Below, piece after piece: positions 1 through 7,924 of a stretch of 64,000 nt of DNA. The position numbers and the translations under genes are program-made. The notes beneath the pieces were generated by a model. It was not told the origin of the DNA and did no database searches. It saw only the letters and a list, made by a program, of their open reading frames with translations. Within the stretch, counting starts at the first letter, position 1. Each line of letters opens with the position of its first letter. Location of the stretch: NCBI GenBank assembly GCA_964602415.1, contig CAZRQL010000002.1:139153-203152 (forward strand), written 5' to 3'. This DNA is from CAZRQL01 sp964602415. Lineage in GTDB: Bacteria; Bacteroidota; Bacteroidia; Cytophagales; Flammeovirgaceae.

Positions 1-623
1 TTAATGCCTGCATTGAGATAGGCAAGTTCACGCAAGCGGTTGGAGATGGTCTCTTGCTTGTACTCCAACACAGTAAATATGGTATCGTCGGGCGTAAATT
101 CAACAGTGGTGCCATTGCTTTGGGATACCCCAACCTCACGCACGGGGTATTGAGGCACGCCGCAGCAATACTCTTGTTCGTACATTTTGCCTTGCCTTCT
201 GACAGTAACTTTGAGGTGCTTGGAAAGAGCATTCACACAAGAGACCCCCACCCCGTGGAGGCCACCCGATACCTTATAGCTGTCTTTGTCAAATTTGCCG
301 CCCGCGTGCAAGACGGTCATGACCACCTCTAAAGCCGAGCGTTTTTCTTTTAGGTGCATATCTACGGGAATACCGCGTCCATTGTCTGAGACACTAACCG
401 TATTTCCCGGGTGTACTTCAACGTTTATCTCAGTGCAATAGCCCGCCATGGCTTCGTCGATGGAGTTGTCCACCACTTCCCAAATAAGATGGTGCAAGCC
501 TTTTGAGCCAACGTCACCAATGTACATAGAAGGCCTGACCCTCACGGCTTCAAGTCCCTCTAAGACCTGAATGTTACTTGCGGAGTACTCTGCAGAGTTC
601 GTATTATTCAAAGATTCTTCCAT
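1..623 (-). CDS. gyrB: DNA gyrase subunit B, N-terminal part (cut by window edge)
   Basis: This is the first 207 residues of the ATPase subunit of DNA gyrase, which introduces negative supercoils together with GyrA. The GHKL ATPase motifs are readable in the translation: EVVDNSIDEAMAG (the Asn/Glu pair that binds Mg-ATP), SVSDNGRGIPVD, and the glycine-rich lid GGLHGVGVSCVNAL. The start reads MEESLNNTNSAEY and is followed by the usual VLEGLEAVRVRPSMYIG. ParE is the alternative, but SKGLHHLIWEVVDNSIDEA and QEYCCGVP fit GyrB better. The gene runs off the left end, so most of it is not visible. Confidence 0.93.
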   Translation of the reverse strand, partial: MEESLNNTNSAEYSASNIQVLEGLEAVRVRPSMYIGDVGSKGLHHLIWEVVDNSIDEAMAGYCTEINVEVHPGNTVSVSDNGRGIPVDMHLKEKRSALEVVMTVLHAGGKFDKDSYKVSGGLHGVGVSCVNALSKHLKVTVRRQGKMYEQEYCCGVPQYPVREVGVSQSNGTTVEFTPDDTIFTVLEYKQETISNRLRELAYLNAGI

Positions 624-645
624 TTTTAGGAATAAGAAAACCTTG

Positions 646-676
646 CAAAGGTAGAAAAAAAACAAGGTCTTTGCAA
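646..676 (-). promoter_or_regulatory. Bacteroidota-type promoter of gyrB
   Basis: On the minus strand TACCTTTG (653 to 646) matches the TAnnTTTG -7 element of Bacteroidota, and a TTG (676 to 674) lies 20 bases upstream at the -33 position. The start codon of gyrB is 22 bases downstream of the -7 element. Confidence 0.65.
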
Positions 677-731
677 GTTATTTTCAAAGATTTAGCTTCA
701 CAGCAAAAATAAACTGACTGAATTGTAAGAA

Positions 732-2276
732 CTATTCGGCGGAAGTACCCATGCCTTGGGAATTAAACTTCATGATGAGCAAGTTCTCTTTATTTTCATT
801 GTTAGTCTGGCTTGTCCCTACTACCATATACCCGCCGTCTTGTGTTTGCACTACACCAAAACCTCTTTGGTCTCTCTCACCGCCAAAAGAACGCTGCCAA
901 ATCAAAGTCCCTGAAGGGGAGAGCTGTACCAAAAACACATTGAGCCTATCAAGAGATATATTTTCGCCGTACTCATCACGCTCAAAATCTTCGTTATACC
1001 CCACAAAAACGTAGTTTCCTTCTTTGTTCTCAATCACTTCCAGACCCTCGTCAACGCTCAACCCCCCAAACACCTTAGACCAAATCCTCTCACCCTTGGG
1101 ACTAAACTTGGCTGCCCACAGGTCATGGCTGCCTGCGGTAGCATAAGAGTAAGTCAGACCGGCAACCACCAAATTACCGTCTCTGTCAACAATGATGCTG
1201 TTTCCCAAATCTTTTTCGCCTCCTCCGTGGATTTTGCTCCAGAGTTCATTGCCTTGGTTGTCAAAAGCCAGCAGGTACAAATCCCAACGACCTTTGTCTT
1301 CGGTAGCTCCTATTATCACAAATCCTTCTTCGGTAGCTGTCAGGCCATTGGCTTCGTCATTTGCGGAAGTGCCGAAAGTCTTTTGCCAAATGACATCGCC
1401 TTTGTCATTGATTTTCAAAACAATGATATCGTTGTTGGGTTCTTCGTTGGGCTTAGTCTTCAAACTCATTGTATTGCCCAACACAATAAAATTTCCGTCT
1501 TTGGCAGGCAAAATGGCTTTGGCTTCCTCTATGGCTTCGGCATTGCCTATGTGTTTGTCCCACAGCTTGTTGCCGGAGGCATCGCAACTGACAAGGTACA
1601 TATTTTTGTTTGAGGGACTGTCTGTCTCGTCTGAGGTATCGCTATAACCCACCACAATAAACCTGCCGTCAGGCAGTTCAATTAAATCATAACCTTGTTC
1701 TTCGTCTTTACCCCCCAAATTTTTTTCCCAAATTACAGAACCGTTTGGGCTGATTTTAACCAAATAAATGTCCGAATTTCCGGTAGTTTTGGAGGTGGTT
1801 CTTCCCGTAACGACAAAATTGCCGTCTTTGGTAGCGATTATTTTTCTTCCCTCCTCATAACCTTTGCCACCGATAGAGGCTGCAAAAACACCCGTAGGAG
1901 TTATTCGGGCTTTCTCTATATTTTGTTTGGCTTTTTCAGACTCAAAATACAACAAAGACTCTTGATAGATTTTTATGGCTTTTGCAAACTGCCCCATCTC
2001 AAAGGCTTTGTCGGCTTCGCGCAACAAGGCTTCATAAGGACGCTTGAGATGTTCGTTGCAAGTTTCTATCTTTTCTTTGAGCTGTTTGTCGGTAGGTTTG
2101 AGGACAAGAGCTTCTTTGTAGGCTTCGCGGGCTTTTAGGTACTCGCGACGCGCAAGTTGGGCATCGGCTTCATCAATTAGCCGTCTAAACTTATCTCTAT
2201 CTTCCTGACAAAGAGCTATTTGTTGAAAAAAAAGGATACAATACAGCAGCGCGAAACTCTTCAAAATGGTGTGCAT
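732..2276 (-). CDS. Exported TPR protein with seven propeller-type repeats
   Basis: The 514-residue product begins with a signal peptide (about residues 1-23, ending ALC). Residues 25-125 form about two TPR units (REYLKAREAYKEALVLKP and GQFAKAIKIYQESLLYF). From about residue 130 seven repeats of 50-60 residues follow, each with the pattern GG..DEG..I....G.FVV.G.T....D.YL.K....G...W.K.FGG. This is the pattern of bacterial delta-60/PQQ-like repeats, and seven units would close one beta-propeller. No enzyme motif is visible. The protein is probably periplasmic or surface-associated and may be a binding scaffold. The function is not known; repeat and signal-peptide calls come from the sequence, the fold is inferred. 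Confidence 0.8.
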   Translation of the reverse strand: MHTILKSFALLYCILFFQQIALCQEDRDKFRRLIDEADAQLARREYLKAREAYKEALVLKPTDKQLKEKIETCNEHLKRPYEALLREADKAFEMGQFAKAIKIYQESLLYFESEKAKQNIEKARITPTGVFAASIGGKGYEEGRKIIATKDGNFVVTGRTTSKTTGNSDIYLVKISPNGSVIWEKNLGGKDEEQGYDLIELPDGRFIVVGYSDTSDETDSPSNKNMYLVSCDASGNKLWDKHIGNAEAIEEAKAILPAKDGNFIVLGNTMSLKTKPNEEPNNDIIVLKINDKGDVIWQKTFGTSANDEANGLTATEEGFVIIGATEDKGRWDLYLLAFDNQGNELWSKIHGGGEKDLGNSIIVDRDGNLVVAGLTYSYATAGSHDLWAAKFSPKGERIWSKVFGGLSVDEGLEVIENKEGNYVFVGYNEDFERDEYGENISLDRLNVFLVQLSPSGTLIWQRSFGGERDQRGFGVVQTQDGGYMVVGTSQTNNENKENLLIMKFNSQGMGTSAE

Positions 2277-2480
2277 AATTTATTAGAACTTTATATATTA
2301 TGACAAACATAACGGCTGTTTGCTCCACAAATGACATAGCTGTCTTTGAACTTTATCCAAAATTTATGGCTGCCGTTGCAAAAGGTAGGACATTCTCTAA
2401 CATCAGAGCAATGGCAAAAATTTGATTTCGCGATTGCTGAGTATTTTACCGTTTATTCAAAGGCAAAAAAGCCTGTCTGA

Positions 2481-3788
2481 TTATTTAGTTTTTTTTAGGT
2501 AAAAATCAACTTCTTGCACAGCGAGTCTTATTTTTAGCCAATCTGTAATCTTTTGAGCATCGTTTGCGGACAAACCGTTGCTGTTCAATGCAACCAAAGC
2601 CACCGACACAGAATCAAACTGTTGTTTGGTCAAGTAAACATCTTGAACTTGAGGAAAAAGAGTCAAAAACTCTTCACTTATGCTACGCAACAAATGCTGA
2701 CCATCGGATATGCTGTCAAGTTTTTTCTGAAGTTGGTAGATTTGGGAGTTCTTGTAAGAAATTTCGTTACTCAACAGGCTAAGCCTTTCATTACCATCCT
2801 TATTTTGAAGCGAAAGGGTGGTTTTGATGGTTAGCTCTGCACCTTCGAGGCCATAGACAGGCAGTCTTTTTTTGAGGTCATACAAGTTTTCACTACTTAA
2901 TTCCTTGCCACCCAAGACAACAAATATCTCATTTTCAGAGTATTTAAATTCAGATTTAAGAACATAACTATCATCAAGACTACCAAATTCAACATCAACA
3001 AATTTTTGGGCTTTGAGGTTGAAATTTTCTTGTTTAGAAAGCCTATAGCCCAAATAAATACTTGGAATCAAGGTCAAAACAACCACTCCCAAAACCAACC
3101 TTCTGAGATTTTTTTGTACCTTCAAATCAAAACCTAACTCAGTTTTGGGCAAATCCAAAAACTGTACGGCCAAATAAGTAGCCAAGCAGATAAACACTGA
3201 ATTAATGATAAAAAGATAAAAAGCTCCAAAGAAAAACTGGCCTTGCAAGGTAGCGATTCCGTAGCCTGCCGTACAAAGTGGAGGCATCAGGGCGGTTGCT
3301 ATGGCTGCCCCTTGCAAGGCATTGCCTTTTTGTTTGCTGGTAATGGCGGTAATGCCGGCCAACCCACCAAAAAAGGCTATCAATACATCATAAATGTTGG
3401 GGGAAGTGCGCGCAAATAACTCAGAGTGGGCTTGGTTGAGGGGCGTAATTAAAAAATAAAAAGTCGAAGCTCCCAAGCTGACCAAAACCGAAAATGCCAA
3501 ATTTTTGAGGGACAGTTTGAGCAAGGGCAAGTTATAAGTCCCCAAGCCCAACCCTGCACCCATAATGGGACCCATGAGAGGCGAAATCAACATCGCACCA
3601 ATGATGACAGCCGTTGAGTTGACGTTCAACCCTACAGAAGCCACTAAAATAGCAAAAACCAAAACCAACAAATTGGTGCCCGTAAAAACAACTCCTTTTT
3701 CTATTGTCTCAGAAATTAGAGAGTATTCCTCAGCCTCATGAGAAAATTTGAAGTAATCGACAAATTGATTCCAATAATTGTTTAGCAT
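2481..3788 (-). CDS. DUF389 family integral membrane protein
   Basis: The 435-residue protein has about seven membrane segments between residues 35 and 245, with the family-typical stretches TAVIIGAMLISPLMGPIMG and GAAIATALMPPLCTAGYGIA. Residues 250-435 are soluble and predicted to be mostly helical. DUF389 proteins (TIGR00341/TIGR00271 type) are widespread, and their transport or signalling role has not been settled. The soluble C-terminal extension is common in Bacteroidota members. The gene stands alone, 113 bases from the divergent tRNA gene. A weak hairpin (aggc-tttttt-gcct on the minus strand near 2460-2473) follows the stop codon. Family membership is quite certain, function unknown. 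Confidence 0.85.
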   Translation of the reverse strand: MLNNYWNQFVDYFKFSHEAEEYSLISETIEKGVVFTGTNLLVLVFAILVASVGLNVNSTAVIIGAMLISPLMGPIMGAGLGLGTYNLPLLKLSLKNLAFSVLVSLGASTFYFLITPLNQAHSELFARTSPNIYDVLIAFFGGLAGITAITSKQKGNALQGAAIATALMPPLCTAGYGIATLQGQFFFGAFYLFIINSVFICLATYLAVQFLDLPKTELGFDLKVQKNLRRLVLGVVVLTLIPSIYLGYRLSKQENFNLKAQKFVDVEFGSLDDSYVLKSEFKYSENEIFVVLGGKELSSENLYDLKKRLPVYGLEGAELTIKTTLSLQNKDGNERLSLLSNEISYKNSQIYQLQKKLDSISDGQHLLRSISEEFLTLFPQVQDVYLTKQQFDSVSVALVALNSNGLSANDAQKITDWLKIRLAVQEVDFYLKKTK

Positions 3789-3859
3789 TGATTTTGAAGT
3801 AAAATTGTGTAATTGAAATGCTAAAAAAACGGATTATTCATTAGCAAAAAAATTCAGAC

Positions 3860-3889
3860 TTTGTTTTTAAAAATTTTTGCATAATTTTG
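3860..3889 (+). promoter_or_regulatory. Promoter of the tRNA-Ala gene
   Basis: TAATTTTG (3882-3889) matches TAnnTTTG exactly, and TTG (3861-3863) lies 18 bases upstream as the -33 element. The first base of the tRNA is 13 bases after the -7 element, which leaves only a very short 5' leader to be removed by RNase P. Confidence 0.7.
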
Positions 3890-3901
3890 CATCCGAAATT
3901 A

Positions 3902-3975
<74 letters not shown>

Positions 3976-3981
3976 CAAATG

Positions 3982-4013
3982 AGACAATCTTTTCTAAGAT
4001 TGTCTTTTTTTTT
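3982..4013 (+). terminator. Intrinsic terminator of tRNA-Ala
   Basis: A perfect 10-bp stem (3982-3991 with 3996-4005), loop TTCT, followed by nine T residues. It lies six bases after the tRNA and separates it from the MarR gene. Confidence 0.9.
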
Positions 4014-4055
4014 GAGGATGAACCTCTAATTTTTACGTCTAATGGTGAAGTGGAT

Positions 4056-4502
4056 ATGAAAATAGAGGAGGCTACAAAGGCAAAATTTAGGAATTTAGAG
4101 CACAAAACAGCTGTAAACCTGATATTTACGGCTCATTGGCTTGAGGATTATATGGCCGAAACACTTAAGGCTTACGAGCTAACCCATCAGCAATTTAATG
4201 TGCTGCGAATATTGAGAGGCTCGTACCCCAACACCCTGACACAGCGCGAAATTCGTGAGAGGATGATAGACAAAATGCCTGACGTATCGCGAATGATAGA
4301 CAAATTGAAGTATAAAAACTTGGTTGTTTGTTTGGCCTCGACCTTTGACAAAAGAAATTGCCATGTAACAATCTCAGAACGAGGATTGGAGTTGCTCTCT
4401 TCTATTGATTTGGTTGACAAACAAATTGATAAACTTTTTTCTAACTTTACCAACGAAGAACTCCAAAAATTCAACGATTTTATGGACAAATTGCGGCGAT
4501 GA
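4056..4502 (+). CDS. MarR family transcriptional regulator
   Basis: A 148-residue winged-helix DNA-binding protein. Residues 45-100 carry the MarR core: HQQFNVLRILRGSYPNTLTQREIRERM, then DVSRMIDKLKYKNLV (recognition helix) and the wing with RNCHVTISERG. The open frame could be extended upstream to 3930, but that extension would translate the tRNA and its terminator, so the ATG at 4056 is chosen. The stop overlaps the ATG of the next gene (ATGA), so the regulator and the glycosyltransferase are probably translated together. The ligand and target operators are unknown. Confidence 0.85.
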   Translation: MKIEEATKAKFRNLEHKTAVNLIFTAHWLEDYMAETLKAYELTHQQFNVLRILRGSYPNTLTQREIRERMIDKMPDVSRMIDKLKYKNLVVCLASTFDKRNCHVTISERGLELLSSIDLVDKQIDKLFSNFTNEELQKFNDFMDKLRR

Positions 4503-5443
4503 AACTGCTTGTCATTCGCTTTTCCTCAATTGGCGACATTGTGCTAACAACGCCCGTGTTGAGAGTGTTGAAAACCCAACTCAATGCTGAGGTGCATTTT
4601 GCAACAAAAAAAAGCTATTCATTTGTCTTAGAAGCCAATCCACACATAGATAAATTCCATTTTTTGGATGAAAGCCTGCTTGATTTAATCAAGCGTCTGA
4701 AAAAAGAGCGGTTCGACTTTGTGGTTGATCTGCACAATAATTTGAGGACCAAAATTATTTGCCTTTCGTTGGGTCGCCCATTCCGCTCATTTCCTAAACT
4801 CAATTTTCATAAGTGGCTTTGGATAAATTTCAAGGTCAACCTCATGCCCAAACTCCACATCGTGGACAGGTATTTTGAAGCCACCGTGCCTTTAGGTATC
4901 AAACCGGATGGCTTGGGACTGGACTACCACATCCCCCAAGGCCAAGATATAGAGGAATTTACAGCCCCTTTTGTAGCTTTTGTGATTGGTGGACAACATT
5001 TTACCAAAAGGCTTCCTGTCGAAAAAGTCATTGAGGCCATCAAGAAAATCCCTTTTCCCGTTTTGTTGCTTGGCGGAAAAGAAGATTCAAGCAATGGTCA
5101 AATTATCGCGTCACATTTTTTTGAAAAACAAGTCATTAACTTATGTGGTCGCTACAATTTTCACCAGTCGGCCAGCTTGGTGAAGCAGAGTCTGGCCGTG
5201 CTGACCAACGACACAGGCCTCATGCACGTAGCGGCAGCCTTTGGCAAAAAAACAATCGTTTTTTGGGGCAATACCAGCCCAATGCTGGGAATGTATCCCT
5301 ACAAGACCAAGCATATTAATCTTGAAAACAACCCTTTAAGCTGCCGACCTTGCTCCAAAATAGGCTTTAACCGCTGCCCCAAAAAGCATTTCAAGTGTAT
5401 GAATGAACTGGCTTTGGATGTTGACCTAACGAGCCGGGTTTAA
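4499..5443 (+). CDS. Glycosyltransferase family 9 (heptosyltransferase-like)
   Basis: The 314-residue protein starts MKLLVIRFSSIGDIVLTTPVLR, the typical N-terminus of ADP-heptose:LPS heptosyltransferases (GT-B fold). The C-terminal donor-binding half shows VLTNDTGLMHVAAAFGKKTIVFWG, the family signature. Four cysteines near the end (LSCRPCSKIGFNRCPKKHFKC) are typical of Bacteroidota members. It probably adds a sugar to the LPS core at the inner face of the cytoplasmic membrane. Whether the sugar is heptose is not shown, although a HAD phosphatase of GmhB type is encoded at 8933-9487. It is coupled to the MarR gene by a 4-base overlap and ends in a 4-base convergent overlap with thiL. Confidence 0.88.
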   Translation: MKLLVIRFSSIGDIVLTTPVLRVLKTQLNAEVHFATKKSYSFVLEANPHIDKFHFLDESLLDLIKRLKKERFDFVVDLHNNLRTKIICLSLGRPFRSFPKLNFHKWLWINFKVNLMPKLHIVDRYFEATVPLGIKPDGLGLDYHIPQGQDIEEFTAPFVAFVIGGQHFTKRLPVEKVIEAIKKIPFPVLLLGGKEDSSNGQIIASHFFEKQVINLCGRYNFHQSASLVKQSLAVLTNDTGLMHVAAAFGKKTIVFWGNTSPMLGMYPYKTKHINLENNPLSCRPCSKIGFNRCPKKHFKCMNELALDVDLTSRV

Positions 5444-6453
5444 AAGTGCTTCCAACCTTGTGCTTGGATTTCTACCTGTTTGCCTGATTTGGTTATCAAC
5501 ACCGCTTCTTTGTGTTTGTCGGTAAAGTATCCCACAAACGAAATATCAGGATGGTACTCAATTTTGGAGAAATCGCTCTGTGAGACACTGAAAAGCAACT
5601 CATAATCCTCGCCTCCATTGAGGGCACAAGTGGTGGGGTCTATTTTAAACTCGATGGCGGCAAGCTCGTAAGCCGTCTGGGCAATGGGCAGTTTGTCTTC
5701 AAAAATAGTGATTCCTAAGTTGTTGGCTTTTTTAAGGTGCAACAATTCGGAGGCCAATCCATCCGAAATATCAATCATGGCCGTTGGCAACACCCCTTTT
5801 TCTGCCAAATCCGATACAATATCTGTTCTGGCTTCGGGCTTGAGTTGGCGCATAATAAGATAGGAGTGGTTTTCGAGTTGAGGGGTAAAGTTGGGGTTTG
5901 CCATGAAGACCTGTTTCTCGCGCTCCAATAGTTGCAGACCCAAATAAGCCGCTCCCAAATCGCCCGTTACACACAAAATATCACCGCTTTTTGCCCCTCC
6001 ACGCCTGACTATGTTCTCTTTTGGGGCTGTGCCAATAGCCGTAACACTGACAATCAAACCGCTGCGTGAGGCAGTCGTGTCGCCTCCTGCCAATTCAACT
6101 CCGTAGTTTGAGCAGGCCGCATGAATACCCTCATAGAGTTCCTCAACGGCTTCCACGGTAAAACGGCTGCTCAGAGCCAAACTCACTATCACATGAGTAG
6201 GCTTGGCATTCATGGCACAAATATCTGAAAGATTGACAGCTATCGCTTTGTAACCCAAGTGTTTAAGTGGTGTATAAATCAGGTCAAAGTGTACTCCTTC
6301 AGCCAATAAGTCGCTTGATATGACCGTGGATTGCGAAGGCAAAATAACCGTAGCGTCATCGCCCACACCAATATAAGTTGAGTCGTGGTGAATTTTTATT
6401 CCGCTCACCAACCTATCAATAAGACCAAATTCTCCAATTTCCTCAATTTTCAT
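5440..6453 (-). CDS. thiL: Thiamine-monophosphate kinase
   Basis: ThiL phosphorylates thiamine monophosphate to thiamine diphosphate, the active cofactor. The 337-residue product has the AIR-synthase-like ATP-binding fold: GVGDDATVI near residue 31, SSDLLAEGVHFD, HLGYKAIAVNLSDICAMNA, and ELAGGDTTAS in the middle, with MIDISDGLASELLHL and GGEDYELLF in the C-terminal half. Length and motif order are normal for the family. No other thiamine gene is next to it. A leader region with promoter, short peptide and terminator lies just upstream (6545-6650), which could control its expression. The product E1 enzyme at 49693-51765 uses thiamine diphosphate. Confidence 0.93.
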   Translation of the reverse strand: MKIEEIGEFGLIDRLVSGIKIHHDSTYIGVGDDATVILPSQSTVISSDLLAEGVHFDLIYTPLKHLGYKAIAVNLSDICAMNAKPTHVIVSLALSSRFTVEAVEELYEGIHAACSNYGVELAGGDTTASRSGLIVSVTAIGTAPKENIVRRGGAKSGDILCVTGDLGAAYLGLQLLEREKQVFMANPNFTPQLENHSYLIMRQLKPEARTDIVSDLAEKGVLPTAMIDISDGLASELLHLKKANNLGITIFEDKLPIAQTAYELAAIEFKIDPTTCALNGGEDYELLFSVSQSDFSKIEYHPDISFVGYFTDKHKEAVLITKSGKQVEIQAQGWKHF

Positions 6454-6544
6454 ATCGCAAAAATACTAATGCGTCCGGTTTTTCGGCCACAGAAATATAT
6501 TAAGGCCAGACCAATAGAGCGAATCCATAAAACAAAAAGGCCAT

Positions 6545-6650
6545 AAAACACAAAGGCCGGGTTTTATCCCGGCACTCTGTGATTCTTTCAACCAGCTATG
6601 AAAAAGAAAGGCCTAACGCACTGCATTAGCTTTTCACATACAAATTTATG
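6545..6650 (-). promoter_or_regulatory. Structured leader/attenuator-like region upstream of thiL
   Basis: Reading the minus strand: the -7 element TAAATTTG (6648 to 6641); a hairpin CTAATGC-AGT-GCGTTAG (6629 to 6613) that encloses the start codon of a 12-codon frame; then a strong hairpin (6581 to 6549, stem of about 13 bp with one bulged T and a CCCGGC core) followed by TTTT (6548 to 6545). The order promoter, leader peptide, terminator resembles transcription attenuators. The thiL start lies 91 bases beyond the terminator. A short independent small RNA is the alternative. The elements are seen directly; the regulatory role is inferred. Confidence 0.5.
6588..6626 (-). CDS. Possible leader peptide with three consecutive Phe codons
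   Basis: A 12-residue frame, MQCVRPFFFIAG, begins about 15-20 bases after the predicted -7 element and ends seven bases before the terminator hairpin at 6549-6581. Three Phe codons in a row would be a natural sensor of charged tRNA-Phe. The ATG sits in a 7-bp hairpin. The frame is so short that it could be chance; only its position between promoter and terminator supports it. Confidence 0.35.
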   Translation of the reverse strand: MQCVRPFFFIAG

Positions 6651-6963
6651 TGCAAAGGTTTTCGGTGCTAATAATTGAAAGAAAAAATATTTAAAAGAAA
6701 AAATATTTTCAAATTATACAACTGTTAATCAGATACTTGTTAGTATTTATATTTTTTAAAATATAATTATTTTGTTAAAAAATTGTATTATTACGCTATC
6801 ATCAAGAAGTTGTCTTTCTGAGAGTAGGAACAAAAGTTATCTTTCCAATCATAATTGCCAATTAATTTCAAATCCAATCAAATTCTCCTATGTACCTTTG
6901 AAAGCTAATTCAAAAAAATCGAACAAAAGTTTTTATTTCATGCAACTACAATTGACAAATTCT

Positions 6964-6971
6964 TACATTTG
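6964..6971 (+). promoter_or_regulatory. Probable -7 element for the coiled-coil/SPOR gene
   Basis: TACATTTG matches TAnnTTTG. It lies 108 bases before the ATG at 7080, so the mRNA would have a leader of about 100 bases that is very A+T-rich. No good TTG was found at the -33 position, so this is a weaker call. The rest of the interval 6650-7079 is A+T-rich without a convincing gene. Confidence 0.4.
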
Positions 6972-7079
6972 TGTTTGAAACATCGAAATATAACTGCACT
7001 TATTACTTTTTGAATTTAAGCAAAGAAAGTTATCAAATAACTATTTATTTACCAACAAACTAAATAAATTTACTATATC

Positions 7080-7868
7080 ATGAAACAAAGAATCGTTGTA
7101 GCATTGCTGGTTTTTTCTTGGATGGTAGCAGCCACTCCGTTTGATGCAGAAGCCCAAACCCGTCGCCAACAAAGACGCGAAGAGAAAGAAAAGAAAAAAG
7201 CCGAAGAAGAAGCTAAGAAATTAGAAAAAATTGAAGCCTCAGACCCTAAAAAATTAGGTAAAGATGATTTGCGTACCCAAAACACCATGCTGCGCACTAC
7301 CATAGGAACGTTGGAAGCCGAAAACAGCAAACTCAAAACCCGCAATGGTCAGTTGGAAAGCGAAGTGGAAGTTTTGAAGACTGAAAACGCACGCCTTGGC
7401 GAAGAACTTGAAAACGCCAAAAAAGACAACCAAGCCCTTTCCAATGATTATGAAGCCCTTGCAGCCGAATACGAAGCCCTAAAAGCCAAGTTTGAAGCCA
7501 CAGGAAGTGCCTCATCAAGCGACCCCAACGACCGCCGCCCTTGCCGCTTGTTGGAAAACAAATTGGCTCCTAACTCGTCTTACTTCGTTGATTCATTCAA
7601 TCGCCTCAACACACAAGGATGGGGAGTGCAAATTTACTCCTTCAACAACCTATGTGCGGCCATGGAAAAAGCCGTTGAGTTTCGCCAATACTACAGAATG
7701 TGGAAAACCTATATCACTGTGAAAGAAGTAAGTGGCAAAAAAATGTTTACCGTTGTTTACGGCTCGATGAAAGATGAGTTGCAAGCAAGAACGTATCTTC
7801 AAAATTTCCGCAAAATCGCAAGAGACATCGAAGGCAAAAATGCTTTCCTTGTTCAACATTCTAACTAA
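7080..7868 (+). CDS. Exported coiled-coil protein with SPOR-like C-terminus
   Basis: The 262-residue product has a signal peptide (residues 1-25, ending DAEA), a highly charged Lys/Glu segment, and a long coiled coil at about residues 60-140 with repeated Leu-x-x-Glu-asparagine heptads. Residues 165-260 form a compact domain with GWGVQIYSFNNLCAAMEKA and KMFTVVYGSMKDELQARTYL, which is the beta-alpha-beta pattern of SPOR domains that bind denuded peptidoglycan. It probably acts in the periplasm in cell-wall growth or division. The SPOR assignment is by pattern only. The gene is monocistronic: its own terminator follows. Confidence 0.7.
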   Translation: MKQRIVVALLVFSWMVAATPFDAEAQTRRQQRREEKEKKKAEEEAKKLEKIEASDPKKLGKDDLRTQNTMLRTTIGTLEAENSKLKTRNGQLESEVEVLKTENARLGEELENAKKDNQALSNDYEALAAEYEALKAKFEATGSASSSDPNDRRPCRLLENKLAPNSSYFVDSFNRLNTQGWGVQIYSFNNLCAAMEKAVEFRQYYRMWKTYITVKEVSGKKMFTVVYGSMKDELQARTYLQNFRKIARDIEGKNAFLVQHSN

Positions 7869-7890
7869 AATCAGGTTATCTTAATTTGTA

Positions 7891-7913
7891 AAGCGGCAAA
7901 AGCCGCTTTTTTT
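7891..7913 (+). terminator. Intrinsic terminator after the SPOR-like gene
   Basis: A 7-bp stem AAGCGGC/GCCGCTT with an AAAA loop, followed by a run of seven T residues. The T-run merges into the -7 element of ruvB, so the terminator and the next promoter are packed together. Confidence 0.85.
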
Positions 7914-7920
7914 ATTTTTG
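7913..7920 (+). promoter_or_regulatory. ruvB -7 element, four bases before the start codon
   Basis: TATTTTTG matches TAnnTTTG exactly and is followed by CAGT and then the ruvB ATG. Transcription would start at or beside the A of the ATG, which would give a leaderless mRNA. Confidence 0.6.
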
Positions 7921-7924
7921 CAGT

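Noticed and set aside
6772..6978. 68-residue open frame in the thiL/SPOR intergenic region
   Set aside because: Low-complexity sequence, no promoter or family resemblance, and A+T-rich composition that allows chance frames.
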